From the NCBI GenBank assembly GCA_001871905.1, contig MNUG01000026.1, forward strand, positions 1-37,020: 37,020 nucleotides of DNA, read 5' to 3'. Below are positions 33,725 to 37,020 of the stretch, piece by piece. How positions within the stretch are numbered: the stretch's first letter is position 1; each line of letters opens with the position of its first letter. The DNA is from Alphaproteobacteria bacterium CG1_02_46_17 (GTDB lineage: Bacteria; Pseudomonadota; Alphaproteobacteria; Micavibrionales; Micavibrionaceae). The translations under genes and the position numbers were made by a program. The notes under the pieces are model-generated. The model worked only from the letters and a program-made list of their open reading frames with translations, searched no databases and was not told the origin of the DNA.

Positions 33725-33886
33725 ACCAAAACCTCTTCAATAAAAAATGGATGATCTACCTAACGCAAGGCGGGCATAAAAAACAAGAAGATTAAACCGT
33801 AATTCACAATAATAAAAATATTTGGCCACTTACTGGCTCGTCCGCAGATCAGAAGACAGTCATTTCAAAGCTTTGCGAAAGACCGG

Positions 33887-34600
33887 TTACTGCGAAAAGG
33901 TCACAATCCATCGTTCGATTTCGACACCAATATCATTTTTATCTTTTTTATTGGTGCGTCCGATCTGGATTTGAATAATCATTTCCTGATTTTGGCCGAC
34001 TTTCTGGCGCTTGTCTTTAATAGATTTTAGTTCTTGATTGTAAAATGTAGCCATCACAGGAACTTGAACCAGCCAGTGATACGTCCCGTCAATCACACCT
34101 TCGCGTAAAACCTGTGCTGACCCATCGGAAATCGTCTGAACACGGAGGTTATTCTTGGAGAGGGTATCGAAAATATGCATGCTATCAAGATAGGAGCGGT
34201 ATTCCTTCAAGCCATAGGCCGAAAAATCAGGACGGATAATAGGTTCGAGTTTTTCCCAACCACCAGAACTGATGGTCAGCGCCTGAGAGACTGCGCCAGA
34301 ACCCCAACGGGAGATTTCTTCGGGGCTGCGATGAGGTTGCTCCATGTCCAGTGTATTACTAGCTCCTGGAACAGGGGTGCTTTTCCCGTACATCTCCATC
34401 AGCTTGTTATTTTGAGCATCTGCGGGGACATGAGTCACAAAAGGAGCCTGAAGCGTGACTTCCGGCGGAGGGCCTTTGGCTTCTTCTTCCCTACCGAACA
34501 GAATATCAAAAATAGATCTGGCTTCGGATTGCGTGGAAAATGAAACAACGCAGGTAAGGGCAGCGAACGCGAATAGAAGATAAAAATTAAATCTGGGCAT
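33887..34600 (-). CDS. Exported DotI/IcmL-like protein
   Basis: A 237-residue protein with an N-terminal signal (hydrophobic 7-21, probable cleavage after SEA near 27). Residues about 93-237 resemble the periplasmic domain of DotI/IcmL/TraM from type IVB secretion and conjugation. They read RWGSGAVSQAL, then a helix, then VLREGVIDGTYHWLVQVPVM, then the closing IGVEIERWIV strand. No other Dot/Icm gene is in the window. It starts 5 bp behind COQ9 and must be cotranscribed with it. The family call is by pattern memory and a database profile search would settle it. Confidence 0.6.
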   Translation of the reverse strand: MPRFNFYLLFAFAALTCVVSFSTQSEARSIFDILFGREEEAKGPPPEVTLQAPFVTHVPADAQNNKLMEMYGKSTPVPGASNTLDMEQPHRSPEEISRWGSGAVSQALTISSGGWEKLEPIIRPDFSAYGLKEYRSYLDSMHIFDTLSKNNLRVQTISDGSAQVLREGVIDGTYHWLVQVPVMATFYNQELKSIKDKRQKVGQNQEMIIQIQIGRTNKKDKNDIGVEIERWIVTFSQ

Positions 34601-34605
34601 ATGAC

Positions 34606-35232
34606 TTATTTATGGGAACGGGATTGACGAAACAAGTTTGGTATAACTGTTTTCATTGTACCTATTGTTTTGCCAATTTCCATCGCATTTTCAAGCCTGC
34701 GGTCAAGAAAAGCCTGAGTAACCATAATATTGGATGATTCATCCGTAATCCAGACCATAGATGTTCCGATAAGAATCGAGGTCAGCATCCCGCGTTTGGT
34801 TTGTCTTGAGTAATCGGTGGCCTGGTCACCGGCCCAAGTCCAGATCCGGTCAGAAGTTCTCCATAATATCCTTTGGCCTTGGATGACATGCGCGGGCATG
34901 GCCCAGAAAGCGAGAGCTTGTCTGAAAGACTCGCGGTGAGGCTCCAGACACTCATAACGTGCCAAAACTGCGGCTCTGACTTTATCTTTGCTGCGCAAAG
35001 AAGAATGGGGAATCGTTTCAAGCGATGAAAACATCTGACGATCAGTCAGGTCGGAAAAGTGAGCCACAACGTCCACCATCCCATTGGGGAATAAAGAATT
35101 TTCCGCCCCATCTTGCAAAGCACATTCACGGGCGGCTGACTCGATGACAGCCCATTTCCATCCGGAAACAGGAACATGTGGAAGCATCGTTGTTAAAACA
35201 CGATCCCTTAATGCCACAATGTCGTTTGCCAT
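34606..35232 (-). CDS. COQ9 family protein (ubiquinone biosynthesis)
   Basis: Lipid-binding accessory factor of ubiquinone synthesis with a TetR-like fold. The 208 residues show the family signs: GWKWAVIESAA near 24, SLFPNGMVDVVAHF near 46, a long helix with RYECLEPHRESFRQALAF, WTWAGDQATDYSRQTKRGML near 131-150 and the C-terminal WITDES with a following LDRRLENAM. It is divergently transcribed from the UbiB-like kinase gene 157 bp away, which fits a shared pathway. Confidence 0.88.
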   Translation of the reverse strand: MANDIVALRDRVLTTMLPHVPVSGWKWAVIESAARECALQDGAENSLFPNGMVDVVAHFSDLTDRQMFSSLETIPHSSLRSKDKVRAAVLARYECLEPHRESFRQALAFWAMPAHVIQGQRILWRTSDRIWTWAGDQATDYSRQTKRGMLTSILIGTSMVWITDESSNIMVTQAFLDRRLENAMEIGKTIGTMKTVIPNLFRQSRSHK

Positions 35233-35389
35233 TGATAATCCTCCGCAACATGCAAAATATAGTTAACTCGACTACACTATCAAATTGCATGGCAGATTGA
35301 AAAGCTTTCTATATACTGCGTTGCACTCTTGAAGGGCTGCACTATGATATAAAGCTGAAAAGAAACCAATACGATGTTAGTGTTTCAAA

Positions 35390-36742
35390 ATGGAAAAGAT
35401 ACCTGAAAAGGCCAAAGGAAAATTAGGGCAACGTGTGAAACGGTATTCGCGCGTTTCGGCAACCATGGCCGGTGTTGCAGCAAAAGTCGCTGGTGAAAAA
35501 ATTCTGGGGGTCAAGATTGAACGTGAAAAACATGCGGCGTCCCTTCTGGCAGCGCTTGGAAATCTGAAAGGGCCCTTGATGAAAGTCGGGCAAATTCTGG
35601 CGACAATCCCCGAAGCCTTGCCCCCCGAATATGCGACGGCGCTGCAAAATCTGCAATCCAACGCGCCGCCAATGGGATGGCCATTTGTCAAGCGTCGGAT
35701 GAAAGCAGAATTGGGATCTGACTGGGAATCAAAGTTCAAAACATTCGGGCGGGACGCTGCAGCGGCAGCGTCATTGGGGCAAGTCCATAAAGCCACGTTA
35801 CATGATGGGCGCGAGGTTGCGTGTAAGCTGCAATACCCGGATATGGATTCAGCCATTGCTGCGGATTTAAGCCAGCTCAAATTGATGTTCTCTCTTTATG
35901 AATCATACGACCAGTCAATCCAGACCACCAACATTCATCATGAGCTGAAAGACCGTCTTTACGAAGAGCTGGATTACCAATTGGAATCACGCCATTGCGG
36001 TTTATACAATTATATGCTGCGCGATGAACCCCATGTCTTTGTACCGGAAGTTATTCCAGAATTTTCTACCAAACGGCTGCTGACGGCCACTTGGCTTGAC
36101 GGGCAAAAAATCCTCGATTTCAAAACAGCCCCCGCCAAAACACGCAACGAAATTGCCCTGAATATGTTCCGTGCTTGGTACGTTCCGCTATATTATTACG
36201 GCGTCATTCATGGCGACCCGCATATGGGGAATTACTCTGTGCGCCAAGATCTCTCGATCAATTTACTTGATTTCGGATGTGTCCGCGTCTTCCCTTGCGA
36301 ATTTGTTGGTGGGGTCATTGATCTTTACCGCGCTCTGCAAAATGATGATCGTGATCTGGCTGTCCATGCCTTTCAAACCTGGGGGTTTGATAACCTTAAT
36401 AAAGACCAGATTGATACGCTTCTCATCTGGGCAGGATTTTTATATGAACCGCTGCTTGATAACCGTACCCGTGTGATCGGCAAAACCGAGGCCGGCGTTT
36501 ATGGCCGCGAAACAGCTCGCAAAGTTCATCAAAGATTGCGCGAACTTGGTGGGGTGACGCCACCGCGCGAATTTGTTTTTATGGATCGGGCTGCGCTGGG
36601 GTTGGGGTCGGTTTTTATCCACCTGCAAGCCGAGATTAATTGGCACCGGATTTTCGAAGATATGATTGAAGGATTCGATAGGAAAGAGCTGGAAAACAGG
36701 CAAAAAGCCGCATTGGACAAGTTTAATCTATTTAAGGGTTGA
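35390..36742 (+). CDS. UbiB/COQ8 (ABC1) family atypical kinase
   Basis: Atypical protein-kinase-like ATPase needed for ubiquinone biosynthesis in the COQ8/ADCK/UbiB family. The KxGQ motif is KVGQ at 65-68. The Ala-rich loop AAAAASLGQVH (about 123-133) replaces the usual Gly-rich loop, and the ATP lysine is Lys146 in VACKLQYP. The catalytic HGDPHMGN is at 274-281 and DFG at 294-296. At 450 residues with no clear C-terminal membrane helices it is closer to COQ8 than to E. coli UbiB. Adjacent COQ9 supports the role. Confidence 0.92.
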   Translation: MEKIPEKAKGKLGQRVKRYSRVSATMAGVAAKVAGEKILGVKIEREKHAASLLAALGNLKGPLMKVGQILATIPEALPPEYATALQNLQSNAPPMGWPFVKRRMKAELGSDWESKFKTFGRDAAAAASLGQVHKATLHDGREVACKLQYPDMDSAIAADLSQLKLMFSLYESYDQSIQTTNIHHELKDRLYEELDYQLESRHCGLYNYMLRDEPHVFVPEVIPEFSTKRLLTATWLDGQKILDFKTAPAKTRNEIALNMFRAWYVPLYYYGVIHGDPHMGNYSVRQDLSINLLDFGCVRVFPCEFVGGVIDLYRALQNDDRDLAVHAFQTWGFDNLNKDQIDTLLIWAGFLYEPLLDNRTRVIGKTEAGVYGRETARKVHQRLRELGGVTPPREFVFMDRAALGLGSVFIHLQAEINWHRIFEDMIEGFDRKELENRQKAALDKFNLFKG

Positions 36743-36839
36743 CCACAGGGGAGGAATTGCGATATACCCTCCTCGCTCCTGCAAATTTCTTAAGAGCTAC
36801 CAACCGAAACAAAGTTTCACTTTTTCTATTGGTTCTGAT

Positions 36840-36916
<77 letters not shown>

Positions 36917-37020
36917 ATAAAATCAATGGCTTAGCGTTGATAATTTCCTCAAAAATGTGCTAAAATAGGCTTACACAGTTCTTACACACTTTCACATGTG
37001 GAGCGGGGCATGATTAAGCA
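36917..37020 (+). other. Region behind tRNA-fMet: possible edge of an integrated element
   Basis: The octamer CTTACACA occurs twice with an 11-bp period (36970-36977 and 36981-36988), followed by TCACATG, then GGAG (37000-37003) and an ATG at 37010 that opens a frame cut by the window end. The layout (tRNA 3' end, short direct repeats, strong SD and start within about 100 bp) is that of tyrosine-integrase genes sitting next to their attachment site. Only three codons are visible, so the product is unknown. Confidence 0.3.

Noticed and set aside
34606-36742. Quinone genes as part of a secretion system together with the DotI-like gene
   Set aside because: COQ9 and UbiB/COQ8 are ordinary ubiquinone factors and no other secretion component is in the window; only the pairing itself is reported.
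36806-36825. Terminator behind the UbiB-like gene
   Set aside because: The stem GAAAC / GTTTC is only 5 bp, with a 3-base loop and an interrupted T run; too weak to call.

Overview
The window is a mostly housekeeping stretch of an alphaproteobacterial chromosome. The alphaproteobacterial signs are the gene order secY-adk-rpsM-rpsK-rpoA-rplQ without rpmJ or rpsD, the order rpsF-rpsR-rplI-dnaB-alr, a GapR (DUF2312) nucleoid protein, a COQ9 homologue beside a UbiB/COQ8-type kinase, and lspA followed by a DUF3035 lipoprotein and two M16 peptidases. Base composition is moderate (by eye, well below typical high-GC alphaproteobacteria). The species cannot be read from the window; a Micavibrio-like or Rhodospirillales-like lineage is only a guess.

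Layout. 1-11031 (+): tuf, then the S10 and spc ribosomal protein clusters, tightly packed and with no intrinsic terminator until two in tandem at 11066-11133. 11217-13145 (+): secY-adk. 13377-16054 (+): rpsM-rpsK-rpoA-rplQ, with a promoter candidate and long leader in front and a strong terminator behind. 16197-16814 (+): a glycine-zipper lipoprotein with its own promoter and terminator. 17073-23904 (+): ileS-lspA, a DUF3035 lipoprotein and an active/inactive M16 peptidase pair. 24005-27026 (+): a pentapeptide-repeat protein, a small acidic secreted protein and an RsmB-type rRNA methyltransferase. 27013-31526 (-): alr, a 512-bp repeat island without genes, dnaB, then the rpsF-rpsR-rplI operon. 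31791-32843 (+): a secreted CE1/PHB-depolymerase-like esterase. 32851-35232 (-): an unrecognised 165-aa protein, gapR, a DotI/IcmL-like exported protein and COQ9. 35390-36742 (+): the UbiB/ABC1 kinase, divergent from COQ9. 36840-36916 (+): initiator tRNA-Met, followed by a short region that may be the edge of an integrated element.

Functionally, the left half builds the ribosome, RNA polymerase alpha, the Sec channel and adenylate kinase. The middle supplies Ile-tRNA, lipoprotein maturation and envelope proteolysis. The right half covers replication (DnaB), D-alanine, ubiquinone synthesis (COQ9/UbiB) and chromatin (GapR).

I found no CRISPR array, transposase, toxin-antitoxin pair or clear multi-gene defence system. 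The points most worth a second look are: a 218-bp segment with symmetric 41-bp inverted arms around an 84-bp palindrome (28175-28392); a stand-alone DotI/IcmL-domain protein 5 nt behind COQ9; IleRS whose second zinc-ligand pair is replaced by Ser and Asp; an initiator tRNA with A29-U41 in the anticodon stem; and the sequence just 3' of that tRNA.
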